From Minisyncoccota bacterium (lineage in GTDB: Bacteria > Patescibacteriota > Microgenomatia > Levybacterales > UBA12049): a DNA stretch of 9,805 nt. Shown piece after piece: positions 1 to 6,364 of this stretch (its first letter is position 1; each line of letters starts with the position of its first letter). The stretch lies in assembly GCA_025449795.1 (NCBI GenBank), contig JANWIQ010000041.1, forward strand, positions 1 through 9,805, given 5' to 3'. The notes under the pieces are model-generated. The model saw nothing but the letters and a program-made list of their open reading frames with translations, ran no database searches and was not told where the DNA came from. Position numbers and translations under genes: made by a program.

Positions 1-4
1 ATAA

Positions 5-153
5 TACCAATAAGTACCAATATATACCAATATTTCAATAATATTGTCATCCCGAACTTGTTTCGGGATCTATTCGGGGTAAGATGCTGAAATAAATTCA
101 GCATGACAGCGAGGTTTTTATTGGTAGTATTTGCCATTGGTAGTATTGGTAGT
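5..153. repeat. Composite intergenic repeat with inverted TACCAAT / ATTGGTA arms
   Basis: The left arm has three copies of TACCAATA at an exact 10-base period (5-12, 15-22, 25-32). The right arm has three copies of the complementary ATTGGTAGT (120-128, 136-144, 145-153). A separate double-hairpin element (45-108) sits between the arms. A related element at 9080-9170 shares the 18-base string at 5-22, so this is a dispersed repeat family. Its function is unknown; it could fold as a hairpin in RNA or DNA. The rest of 1-253 shows no gene, and no terminator is seen downstream of the minus-strand gene that ends at 254. Confidence 0.75.
45..108. repeat. Double-hairpin palindromic element, TGTCAT...ATGACA (copy 1)
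   Basis: The element is bounded by TGTCAT (45-50) and ATGACA (103-108). It contains two stem-loops: ATCCCGAA/TTTCGGGAT near 49-69 and TGCTGAA/TTCAGCA near 85-103. The copy at 7778-7838 has the same plan in the opposite orientation. The first 29 bases match with three differences, two of which preserve a base pair. It resembles REP-like or MITE-like small mobile repeats; no transposase is present in the window. Confidence 0.75.
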
Positions 154-253
154 ATTCCCATGAGGCCTATTGTAATAGATATTATAGGATAAGTCAAATG
201 GGTTGCAGCAAAGTCCAGTGCTCTTGAAATTGAAAAGAATTCTGCCTATCTGC

Positions 254-3076
254 CTAGTAAATAATAAGAAGAAGTATGGTTACTATTAAAATTAAAAATC
301 CAAAGTATTCCAAGTACTGGGGCATAAAAATAATAACGAACTGATCATTGGTTATTGACGATTGACTATTTTGTAGCTCCCACCCATTTGCCCAGGTATC
401 TATTTCCACGTGTTTGCCTACGGGTGAAGAAAAAAGAAAAGGAAGCACTAATTGGCTATTGGCTATTGGATATTGGCTATTGGCTATTTTATATAGTTGC
501 CATCCGGGGTCATATGCGAGAAAAAGTGTAATATGGCGGGTAGGGGGAGAAGCAAAAGCAATCATGCTCGTATTGGCAATAGCAGCTGTTGTAATGGGAA
601 TTCGTTGTATGGATGGCGTTAAGAAGGATAAATACCGTGGGCCGGAAAGTACTCGAATATCTCGTATATCATTTATGCTTTCTGTACCAGGTATGCCGAT
701 GGTATTTATATTGACTGCAAACCGCTTGTTTCCTGAAAATGCAGGCAAAAAGATATTGTAGGTGGTAAATTCATGAGACAGAGGGAGCTTGGTGTAAATA
801 ATACATTTTCCTGATGCCGGATCGGAAACACATATCCGAAGAGAAAGGCCCAAGATATTGCGCGCAGTAATTTGTAGAATATAATTATAGCCTTCCAAAG
901 GATACGGAAAACTTACATGGTCGCATAGTGAACCGTTTTGTGAGATGTAGCGAATATAGCCAAAAAACAGTTGTTTTTCCCACGTCTGAGCAACTGTGTG
1001 CAGAAAAAGCGGATTGAATGCGCAATCATTGCTGGTATAGGAGGATGCAGTAGTCGCAAGAAATGAGGGAGTGAAGAGATGATATGAAGCAAAAGGGAGC
1101 GGGGCGTGGGCGATGGATGATGCATTTGTTATAAAACCCAGATGAGTAAGAGAGAAATCCGCGAGACTACTCTTGGTAATATAATCTCCACTTTCTGAGA
1201 AATTTTTATCCACCACATCACTTATTGTGCCTGAGTGGGAGGGTACATGGCCACTGAGCGCAACAACAGATTTTGTAGAAGTGGGAACCAGATAGAGAAA
1301 AAGATGTGTCCCAAATGCTACCGGATGAAGGCCTAGGTGCTGTAATAGTTGCTGTGTTGGTGCGTACCACAGTGCGTTCTTCCCTTCTGTTGGGTCAACG
1401 ACACTTGTATCAAGCAGTATCGAGGAAATATTGTATTTTTCTAGCACTTGCGAAAGAAGGGGAGCATTTTGGGTATACAGGGCATAGGACATTTCCCGGT
1501 AATACGTTTCATTACTCCCATTCCATCGGTCAAAATCCCTATCCATGATAGCCTGGGGTATACCATAAGACAAGAATCCAGACCCCTGGTAGTGCCAATC
1601 ATAGTACTGCCATCCCCAGAGATACTGCATAGGAAGGGTTGCAATCCGTCCTTGGGGTTGGGAGTTTAGGTATGAGAAAAGCTGAAAATATTCTTGCGGA
1701 ATGTGTACCCGCATCGCAGGGCTAATAAGCTGTCCTTGGAACATGGGAAAAGAAGAGAGAACGATAAGGATAAAGGATAAAGGATAAAGGATAAAATGCG
1801 GCGGAAAACCCATTACTTTTGTAGATATCTTTTTTGTAAACGATACGATTTTGAAAAGTCCAAAAGTAAAGAAGATGGTATAGAGAAAAACGTAGACACC
1901 AAGGATTTTGTCGTCAGGGAATCGGAATGCTTCCTGAAAAAGAGGAATTTTTTCCAAAAAACCATACGCATGAAAAGGGAGATTGTCATTGAAAAGAAAG
2001 AGAAGGCAGAGACCAATCGCAGGAAGGAAGCTAAGAAGAATCTTCTTTTTTTTATATACGGCATTGCCGAGCCCAAAAAGAGAGAATGAGAAAAAAAGGA
2101 GTGCCAAAAATTTCTGGAAGCTATTGTCAAGATAGTTTGTCCATGCTTGCATCAAGGGGACAAATGTGTGGTTGGCGTACATACTCCAATCAAAATAAAA
2201 GGTATGGAGGGTTGCAATATCTCCCACATTGCCAAACGTTTTGTTATAGAGGAATGCTTCTTCGGAAAAAAGCTGGTTGGTAAGCGCTTCTTGTACATCC
2301 TTTCCGTGGTAGAGTACAAAGTAGAGATTGGGGAGAATCCAGTAGAGGTTGAGAAGCAGCATGAATACAGCAAGAATTAAAAATCTTGAAAAAGATTTTT
2401 TTAAGTAACTTAAGATACTCAAGTAACTTAAAAGGACGCAAAACGTCACATACCATAATGTTGCTGCATAGGCCATAGGTGAAGAAAGAATCACGGTAAT
2501 ACTAAAGTAGAGGAGCGATCGATGCTTCTTGGTGAAAAGAAAATCAGTAGAAAATAAAAATAGAAAGGGAAGGGAAGCGTATTGGACCACAAACATCTCA
2601 AAAGGCACATAAAAATTCTGTACGGTGCCGATATTACACATATAGAATAGTGCGCCGACAAAACATGCTGCTTTTGTAGGGATAAGGTGGCGAAGGAGAG
2701 CATACATGCCCACTCCGCCCATCACAAAACAGAGAAAAATAAAAAGATACCTAACCATCTGCATATTGCTTATGGCATATAGCATATAGCTAATAAGGAT
2801 ATGTGGAAGGTCTGCCATTTGGGAATGGGCTGCGACTGCGCCAACGCCTTGCTCTGGACGGAATACGCCAAAAATCGCACGCGAGAATGCTAAGGGAAAA
2901 TTAAATTCTGGGTGCAGGGTGTCCCAACCGGATAGAAAAGTGCCGGGAGCGTAGTTGGTGATGCATGCGACAACCCCTATTGCTAAAAGAAGGACTTGCG
3001 CCCAATATTTTTTGAGAAGCATGGAAGGTTTATATCCTATCTTGTTGAGGATCAACCTCAACATAGCCTCAAGCAT
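254..3076 (-). CDS. Large polytopic membrane protein, GT-C/YfhO-like (putative glycosyltransferase)
   Basis: The product is 940 residues. After a short basic N-terminus it has about a dozen hydrophobic segments across residues 25-440, a long extracytoplasmic region (about 450-915), and a final membrane helix (about 918-940). The loop after the first helix carries GWDTLHPE (50-57). An acidic residue there is typical of GT-C lipid-sugar-dependent transferases, as are YWILPN (about 248) and the late YDPGWQLYK motif seen in YfhO-like proteins. The likely role is transfer of sugar to a surface glycan or protein from a polyprenyl carrier; the substrate is unknown. It is the last gene of the minus-strand operon, 23 bases after the lipoprotein gene. 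The start is uncertain: ATG 3076 has GAGG eight bases upstream, inside a 15-bp hairpin, while ATG 3022 (residue 19) would also give an intact first helix. The gene contains several heptamer repeats (see repeat entries). The family assignment is from motif memory, so the fold is moderately sure and the function tentative. Confidence 0.8.
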   Translation of the reverse strand: MLEAMLRLILNKIGYKPSMLLKKYWAQVLLLAIGVVACITNYAPGTFLSGWDTLHPEFNFPLAFSRAIFGVFRPEQGVGAVAAHSQMADLPHILISYMLYAISNMQMVRYLFIFLCFVMGGVGMYALLRHLIPTKAACFVGALFYMCNIGTVQNFYVPFEMFVVQYASLPFLFLFSTDFLFTKKHRSLLYFSITVILSSPMAYAATLWYVTFCVLLSYLSILSYLKKSFSRFLILAVFMLLLNLYWILPNLYFVLYHGKDVQEALTNQLFSEEAFLYNKTFGNVGDIATLHTFYFDWSMYANHTFVPLMQAWTNYLDNSFQKFLALLFFSFSLFGLGNAVYKKKKILLSFLPAIGLCLLFLFNDNLPFHAYGFLEKIPLFQEAFRFPDDKILGVYVFLYTIFFTFGLFKIVSFTKKISTKVMGFPPHFILYPLSFILIVLSSFPMFQGQLISPAMRVHIPQEYFQLFSYLNSQPQGRIATLPMQYLWGWQYYDWHYQGSGFLSYGIPQAIMDRDFDRWNGSNETYYREMSYALYTQNAPLLSQVLEKYNISSILLDTSVVDPTEGKNALWYAPTQQLLQHLGLHPVAFGTHLFLYLVPTSTKSVVALSGHVPSHSGTISDVVDKNFSESGDYITKSSLADFSLTHLGFITNASSIAHAPLPFASYHLFTPSFLATTASSYTSNDCAFNPLFLHTVAQTWEKQLFFGYIRYISQNGSLCDHVSFPYPLEGYNYILQITARNILGLSLRICVSDPASGKCIIYTKLPLSHEFTTYNIFLPAFSGNKRFAVNINTIGIPGTESINDIRDIRVLSGPRYLSFLTPSIQRIPITTAAIANTSMIAFASPPTRHITLFLAYDPGWQLYKIANSQYPIANSQLVLPFLFSSPVGKHVEIDTWANGWELQNSQSSITNDQFVIIFMPQYLEYFGFLILIVTILLLIIY
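347..370. repeat. Imperfect heptamer repeat ATTGRYK inside the membrane-protein gene
   Basis: Three degenerate 7-base units (ATTGGTT, ATTGACG, ATTGACT) are followed by ATT. They are related to the ATTGGCT array about 100 bases away and encode roughly residues 903-910 of the minus-strand protein, in the extracytoplasmic C-terminal part. Confidence 0.6.
451..485. repeat. Heptanucleotide tandem repeat (ATTGGCT)x5 in a coding region
   Basis: There are five consecutive 7-base units: ATTGGCT, ATTGGCT, ATTGGAT, ATTGGCT, ATTGGCT. On the minus strand they encode a repeated IANSQ peptide (about residues 864-876). Gain or loss of one unit would shift the reading frame; three units keep it. Confidence 0.85.
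1768..1795. repeat. Heptanucleotide tandem repeat (GGATAAA)x4 in a coding region
   Basis: Four perfect GGATAAA units sit at 1768-1795, with a partial unit (GATAA) just before. They encode the membrane segment ILYPLSFIL of the minus-strand protein (about residues 428-438). The unit length is not a multiple of three, so slippage would alter the frame. Confidence 0.85.
2403..2429. repeat. 9-base tandem repeat, three units, in a coding region
   Basis: The units are AAGTAACTT, AAGATACTC and AAGTAACTT. In the minus-strand protein they encode a Leu/Ser/Tyr-rich stretch (LSYLSILSYL, about residues 216-225). A 9-base unit preserves frame, unlike the heptamers elsewhere in this gene. Confidence 0.6.
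2761..2795. repeat. Degenerate heptamer array (GCATATA-type)x5 in a coding region
   Basis: Five 7-base units: GCATATT, GCTTATG, GCATATA, GCATATA, GCTAATA. They encode part of a predicted membrane helix (ISYMLYAISNMQM, residues 95-107) of the minus-strand protein. Confidence 0.65.
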
Positions 3077-3091
3077 AGGTTGATCCTCAAC
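3044..3091 (-). promoter_or_regulatory. 15-bp perfect inverted repeat around the start codon of the GT-C-like gene
   Basis: GTTGAGGATCAACCT (3044-3058) is exactly complementary to AGGTTGATCCTCAAC (3077-3091). The 18-base loop holds the predicted ATG (3076-3074). The GAGG that could serve as ribosome-binding site lies in the 5' arm. Competing smaller hairpins exist: GTTGAGG (3044-3050) with CCTCAAC (3056-3062), and GTTGA/TCAAC within 3079-3091. No T-run follows on the minus strand, so this is not a standard intrinsic terminator. Control of translation initiation is an inference. Confidence 0.6.
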
Positions 3092-3099
3092 TAACAGTA

Positions 3100-3744
3100 T
3101 TAGAAATTATTTCCGGTATGTAAGATAACACTTTGTACTTGTCCACTATCTACTGTGACAAATTGTACGCCACCTGTGCAGCCATCTCCTGTCCCACATC
3201 CGCTTCTGCGAAGCCCAACATAGACGCTATTTTCTTCGGTTGCAATTGCCTCTTGATTGGGTGACATTTGGTGGATGTCACCTCCAAAATTTGCACAAAC
3301 AGTTGTTGGTTGGTCACCCTCAATAAGATATTCTGTTCCTGTGGGGGCAAGGTCGTCATAGGGCTTGGTGACATTTGATTGGTCTGGTCCTACTAAAAGA
3401 TCGCCCTCGGCAATATACGTATTCCCACCGTCCAAGTTAATGCATTGACCAGGGGATAATGGAAAATCAGTCGTTACGCCACCTCCTGCAAAAGGAGTAG
3501 GGACATTTGGATTTCCGGTCCCGGTCCCCGAGCCCCCAGAACTTGTATTTGCTGTTGCGGTTTCTTGGGTCGAGGTGAGGGCAGTAGCAGGAGTTTGTGT
3601 TGGAGCATTGGAAAAAGTGATGCCGGTATCATTCGTGCTGCTACATCCGCCTATACCCAATGAACCTGCGGCAAGTCCTAGGAATATCAGGGATCTGCTT
3701 CCCTTTTTTATTCTGTTGCCTATTGCATCTGGTCCTCGTGTCAT
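3100..3744 (-). CDS. Putative surface lipoprotein with a two-cysteine domain
   Basis: The product is 214 residues. A basic N-terminus and hydrophobic stretch (about 19-33) end in IGGC with Cys34, which fits a lipoprotein signal. Next comes a Thr/Ser/Gly/Pro-rich linker (35-90) typical of exported proteins, then a compact domain (about 92-214). The domain contains LSPGQC (Cys101), a TYIAEGD stretch and Cys150; Cys183 and Cys189 lie in a Gly-rich loop. The LxxGxC(I/L)(N/D)...TxI...D pattern also occurs in the upstream gene's product, suggesting a shared extracellular domain. The start at 3744 is well supported by a perfect AGGAGGT six bases upstream, overlapping the stop codon of the preceding gene. 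I do not recognise the family. A role in surface assembly is inferred from the operon context. Confidence 0.85.
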   Translation of the reverse strand: MTRGPDAIGNRIKKGSRSLIFLGLAAGSLGIGGCSSTNDTGITFSNAPTQTPATALTSTQETATANTSSGGSGTGTGNPNVPTPFAGGGVTTDFPLSPGQCINLDGGNTYIAEGDLLVGPDQSNVTKPYDDLAPTGTEYLIEGDQPTTVCANFGGDIHQMSPNQEAIATEENSVYVGLRRSGCGTGDGCTGGVQFVTVDSGQVQSVILHTGNNF

Positions 3745-3750
3745 ATTTTC

Positions 3751-3757
3751 ACCTCCT
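3751..3757 (-). promoter_or_regulatory. Strong Shine-Dalgarno site AGGAGGT
   Basis: AGGAGGT on the minus strand lies six bases before ATG 3744 and overlaps the TAG stop of the upstream gene (3758-3756), so the two genes are probably translationally coupled. It is by far the strongest ribosome-binding site in the window; most other starts have none. Confidence 0.9.
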
Positions 3758-4643
3758 AATGATAAACGATATTAAATAAAGGAAATCCTGTGCGAAGTTG
3801 ATCCTGATATTTTAATTGCATTTCCCCTAAAAATTCTGGGTCTGCATTGCCTGTTTCCTGATAGTGGGCTTCTGTAGAGTACGTACAAAATTGCGATCCT
3901 GCATTTTCATACAAAATAATAGTTGAAGTATTTGCGCCATCTGGATCTGCTTTCTTGCCATCAATAGAATAATCCCGAGCAGTAATAATTGTTCCTGCTG
4001 GGACAGTGTCCAGACATTTTCCGGCAGGAAGAGTTTGTGGAAGTACTGCATAGGTAGCATTTTCCACAACTTGTCCCGCACCAATTGCAAGTACTGCCCC
4101 TATTACCAGTCCTGCAAGTACATGTCCTCCTGCACGCCTATCAGATTTTCGCTGTATTTCTTCCGCCGCCTCTTGTGTTTGTTGTTTTCGTCTTCTCAAA
4201 CGATTCAAAGCTTGCCAATTGATAAATCTCTCTGTATTTTGTGGTGGGGGAGTAGCTACTGCAGATTCTGAATTGGGATTATTTGTGCCAGTTTGATCAG
4301 GATGTACCTGAGTGGATAACCACTGGGTAGGGGGTACAGAATGAGTTTCGATTGCCGGAGGAGTAACAGCAGGATGAGCATAAGGATCGGTAATTGGAGG
4401 AGCAGGTTGAGGTTCGGGCGTAGGAGGTTGGATATGGGCTACAGGGGTGGGGGGTGTATCAGTAGGAGGTTTAGAATCTGTAGGTAGTTTTCCTACGGTA
4501 AAAGGTTGTTGTGCACGTAACAGTGCAGCAATCGCTGTAGGATCACCGGAATATGTTTCTGTCGTACCATCAGCATGCCTTCTCGTAACCTCAACTATTT
4601 TAGGATCCGGCGGAGTTGGTGGATTACCATCAGGCGAACTCAT
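3756..4643 (-). CDS. Proline-rich single-pass membrane protein with extracellular two-Cys domain
   Basis: The product is 295 residues. An N-terminal segment (1-45) with KIVEVTRRHADGTTE is followed by a long Pro/Thr-rich region (about 46-137). A basic, helical stretch (140-171, with RLRRRKQQ) precedes one membrane helix (173-193), so by the positive-inside rule the N-terminus is cytoplasmic and residues 194-295 are outside. The outer part has LPAGKC (Cys210), TIITARD and Cys253, the only two cysteines, and resembles the lipoprotein encoded next. ATG 4643 overlaps the upstream TGA as ATGA, and AGGA lies eight bases before it. The next gene starts 11 bases after this one ends. I do not recognise the family; linking cytoplasmic partners to a surface domain is only an inference. 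Confidence 0.85.
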   Translation of the reverse strand: MSSPDGNPPTPPDPKIVEVTRRHADGTTETYSGDPTAIAALLRAQQPFTVGKLPTDSKPPTDTPPTPVAHIQPPTPEPQPAPPITDPYAHPAVTPPAIETHSVPPTQWLSTQVHPDQTGTNNPNSESAVATPPPQNTERFINWQALNRLRRRKQQTQEAAEEIQRKSDRRAGGHVLAGLVIGAVLAIGAGQVVENATYAVLPQTLPAGKCLDTVPAGTIITARDYSIDGKKADPDGANTSTIILYENAGSQFCTYSTEAHYQETGNADPEFLGEMQLKYQDQLRTGFPLFNIVYH

Positions 4644-5323
4644 TGTATGTGTCCTTTCTTTGCAAAACGAAGCAGGGCAAAACCCGTTAGACCTGCGGGA
4701 AGTAGCAAACTTAAGAGGATATCATTTGGGCCGGTTGCAGGAGATGTGGCTATCTGAGGGGGAGCAGCAAGCGGAGTTGGGGTAATGACTGCGGCAATAT
4801 TTCTGATAGGTTGGATACAAAATTGGGAAGTATCCACCGAGGTTGCTCCATTTTGTTCTACACTCGCTTGGTTGGTTTCACAGACAATGTCGCTACTTGG
4901 GAATGCAGCAGTATCCATCACAACACCGGTAACGCTAAATGTCATGGATTGGCCTGAAGCTATGGGGCCAATCTGAAAGGTAAGTCTGCTCGAAGGCGTG
5001 TTAAATGTCCCTGGCCCATTTTGAAAGGTAAGAAATTGGGGAAAATTATCCTGTACCGTTGCGCTTTGAATAGTTGTTGAGCTGGTGTTGGTGATTGTGA
5101 TATGGAAAGTAACAATTTGACCGGGATTAAATTTCACATCCTGAATGCCCAAATCGTGGACATCACTATTGGTTGCAGGATTTACTACATTTTTTTGAAT
5201 AGTAAGCGCATTGGTAGGACAGGTTGTCCCCCCGCCATAAATGGGCATACAACCGGTATCGGCAAGCGCTTTTGGAATTGATAGAGTACTTGCTAAAGCC
5301 ATAAGGATGAGAAATAATCTCAT
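4640..5323 (-). CDS. Secreted DUF11-type protein with sortase-like C-terminal anchor
   Basis: From ATG 5323 the product is 227 residues. It has a signal peptide (1-21, ending ALA before DTG), a Cys pair (25, 35), and a beta-sandwich region of the DUF11/conserved-repeat type (about 38-170) with the pattern FxPGQxVTFxITxTN and VTGVV. A Pro/Ala linker leads to SPATGP (194-199), a hydrophobic helix (about 201-219) and a basic tail, the layout of LPXTG-like sortase substrates, though the first residue is Ser rather than Leu. The reading frame stays open upstream to a TTG at 5374, which would give 244 residues, but that would bury the signal peptide behind 17 polar residues, so I prefer 5323. Neither start has a clear ribosome-binding site. 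First gene of the minus operon; it overlaps the next by 4 bases. Likely a wall-attached surface protein; no sortase gene is in the window. Confidence 0.85.
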   Translation of the reverse strand: MRLFLILMALASTLSIPKALADTGCMPIYGGGTTCPTNALTIQKNVVNPATNSDVHDLGIQDVKFNPGQIVTFHITITNTSSTTIQSATVQDNFPQFLTFQNGPGTFNTPSSRLTFQIGPIASGQSMTFSVTGVVMDTAAFPSSDIVCETNQASVEQNGATSVDTSQFCIQPIRNIAAVITPTPLAAPPQIATSPATGPNDILLSLLLPAGLTGFALLRFAKKGHIQ

Positions 5324-5404
5324 GCAACTGCAAGTGTGCCATCTGGAATTAAGCCTTGGATATGAAATAGGCAAAAGAATGGTAAGAAGGCCTATAAATG
5401 GTTA

Positions 5405-5433
5405 TTGACATATCTTGGAAAGGGAAGTAATAT
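5405..5433 (+). promoter_or_regulatory. Consensus sigma70-type promoter, TTGACA-17-TAATAT
   Basis: A perfect -35 (5405-5410) and a near-perfect -10 (5428-5433) are separated by 17 bases. Transcription would begin near A5441, only about three bases before ATG 5444, so the mRNA would be leaderless or nearly so. It faces away from the minus-strand operon. I saw no convincing promoter for that operon in 5324-5404. Confidence 0.8.
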
Positions 5434-5443
5434 AGGTCCTATT

Positions 5444-5773
5444 ATGGGAGCGCCAGGAGAACCACTAAAACCAACAGGATCTGAATCAGGGCCTGAATCA
5501 AGAGCAGGTGTAGAAAAATTAAGTGATCAATGGGTAAACCAAAAGGGTGAGGAATTAAGATTTTTCTTAGGTTATACTGTATATGCTGCTACAGTTAGTG
5601 CAGCTATGGGAGCAGCGGTTATGGGTCTTATTGCAATGACTGGAATAGGCGTAGCAGGTCCAGCAGAAATAGCAGGTGGAGCTGTTGCTGGGGTTGTATT
5701 TGCTGTCCACGAAATTAATTGGGCAGTGAGATTTGCGCGAAGACATAATCCTTTCAGAAGACATCGTGCTTAA
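5444..5773 (+). CDS. Small two-helix membrane protein, family not recognised
   Basis: The product is 109 residues from ATG 5444. The polar N-terminus (1-38) is rich in Gly/Ser/Glu. Two Ala/Gly-rich hydrophobic stretches follow (about 40-65 and 68-90), then a strongly basic tail (RFARRHNPFRRHRA). The frame is open upstream to a TTG at 5405, but that codon is part of the -35 box, so translation must begin later. ATG 5444 coincides with the predicted transcript start, and no Shine-Dalgarno is needed for a leaderless mRNA. The Gly/Ala-rich hairpin resembles small-protein or holin-like topology in general, with no specific match. It precedes another unrecognised small gene by 22 bases and probably shares its transcript. 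Function unknown. Confidence 0.7.
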   Translation: MGAPGEPLKPTGSESGPESRAGVEKLSDQWVNQKGEELRFFLGYTVYAATVSAAMGAAVMGLIAMTGIGVAGPAEIAGGAVAGVVFAVHEINWAVRFARRHNPFRRHRA

Positions 5774-5795
5774 TTAAAAACTTTATTTCTTCACT

Positions 5796-6179
5796 GTGCA
5801 ACAGGATTTAAGTAATAATTTCTTCTTTCAAGTACTTTCAATAGTAGGATATAAAGGTGATAAAATCGAATTCACAAAAAAATTTTATGATCTTTGTATT
5901 TTACAGTTACTCGTAAACCTTATTCAAACAAAGTCAAAAGAGGAGCAGGAGATGCTAAAAAAAGATATTTCAAATAAGTCAATTATAAGTATGACGCAAG
6001 TCCTGCAAAGACATTTTACGCAATATCAGATCCATTCAGGAGTTGTGGAGGTTATTATTTTACTTCTTAAGGATTATTCCGACTCCATACAACCAGCGCT
6101 ATCTCCAATGCAAAGCCATACTTTAGAAATGTATATCGAAAAAATTCAAAGTGAATTAAAAATTTATACCTTTTCATAA
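5796..6179 (+). CDS. Small helical protein, family not recognised
   Basis: The product is 127 residues from a GTG at 5796. It is predicted to be mostly alpha-helical and soluble, Lys/Gln/Ile/Leu-rich, with hydrophobic periodicity around residues 28-45 (LCILQLLVNLIQ) and 83-91, and no signal peptide. The GTG is the first usable start after an in-frame stop at 5775, but it has no ribosome-binding site, so the N-terminus is uncertain. It lies 22 bases after the small membrane-protein gene and likely shares the 5405 promoter. The base composition is AT-rich and less polished than neighbours such as rho. It ends just before a palindromic repeat and the rho promoter. Function unknown. Confidence 0.6.
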   Translation: MQQDLSNNFFFQVLSIVGYKGDKIEFTKKFYDLCILQLLVNLIQTKSKEEQEMLKKDISNKSIISMTQVLQRHFTQYQIHSGVVEVIILLLKDYSDSIQPALSPMQSHTLEMYIEKIQSELKIYTFS

Positions 6180-6193
6180 AATATTTTTCCCAA

Positions 6194-6230
6194 TTGACCC
6201 GTTCGACTCGCGATGCTCGCTCAGGGTCAA
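6194..6230. repeat. Palindromic intergenic repeat TTGACCC...GGGTCAA
   Basis: TTGACCC (6194-6200) and GGGTCAA (6224-6230) form a 7-bp stem around a GC-rich loop containing GTTCGACTCGC and GCTCGCTCA. It is much more GC-rich than its surroundings and resembles dispersed repeats with GAGCGAG/GAGTCGAAC cores found between genes in many bacteria. It might help end the upstream transcript, but there is no clean T-run. Confidence 0.55.
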
Positions 6231-6242
6231 CACTTTTCATTA

Positions 6243-6273
6243 TTGACAAACCAGGGAAGACATGATGTATAAT
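6243..6273 (+). promoter_or_regulatory. rho promoter, TTGACA-19-TATAAT
   Basis: Perfect -35 (6243-6248) and perfect -10 (6268-6273) hexamers are present, but with a 19-base spacer, longer than the usual 17. The expected start is near 6280, giving a leader of about 85 bases before the rho ATG. Confidence 0.75.
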
Positions 6274-6286
6274 ACACATGGTTTCC

Positions 6287-6312
6287 CCGCAAGAGGCGGA
6301 CAGGTATTTTTT
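6287..6312 (+). promoter_or_regulatory. Small GC hairpin and T-run in the rho leader
   Basis: CCGC (6287-6290) pairs with GCGG (6296-6299) over a 5-base loop, with six Ts at 6307-6312. The stem is short and separated from the Ts by seven bases, so it is at best a weak attenuator. Known rho genes in other bacteria are autoregulated through their leaders; applying that here is inference. Confidence 0.25.
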
Positions 6313-6364
6313 CCTTCGGTAACTAGTCGTTTCCATTTTTCCAAATAGATGTACAAATAAAGAT

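Noticed and set aside
120..153. Repeated ATTGGTAGT considered as a CRISPR array
   Set aside because: Units are only nine bases, partly contiguous, with no regular spacers and no cas genes.
1796..2089. Plus-strand open frame opposite the large membrane-protein gene
   Set aside because: It is antisense to a long hydrophobic protein with clear membrane segments, is Lys/Glu-rich as expected from the complement of Phe/Leu codons, and has no ribosome-binding site or recognisable motif.
5324..5374. Extension of the DUF11-type protein to a TTG at 5374
   Set aside because: It adds 17 polar residues ahead of a normal signal peptide and has no ribosome-binding site.
6194..6230. Palindrome considered as an intrinsic terminator
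   Set aside because: No T-run follows on either strand; it fits a dispersed repeat better.
6349..6360. Three-codon upstream frame (ATG TAC AAA TAA) just before the rho start
   Set aside because: It has no ribosome-binding site and such short frames occur by chance in AT-rich leaders.
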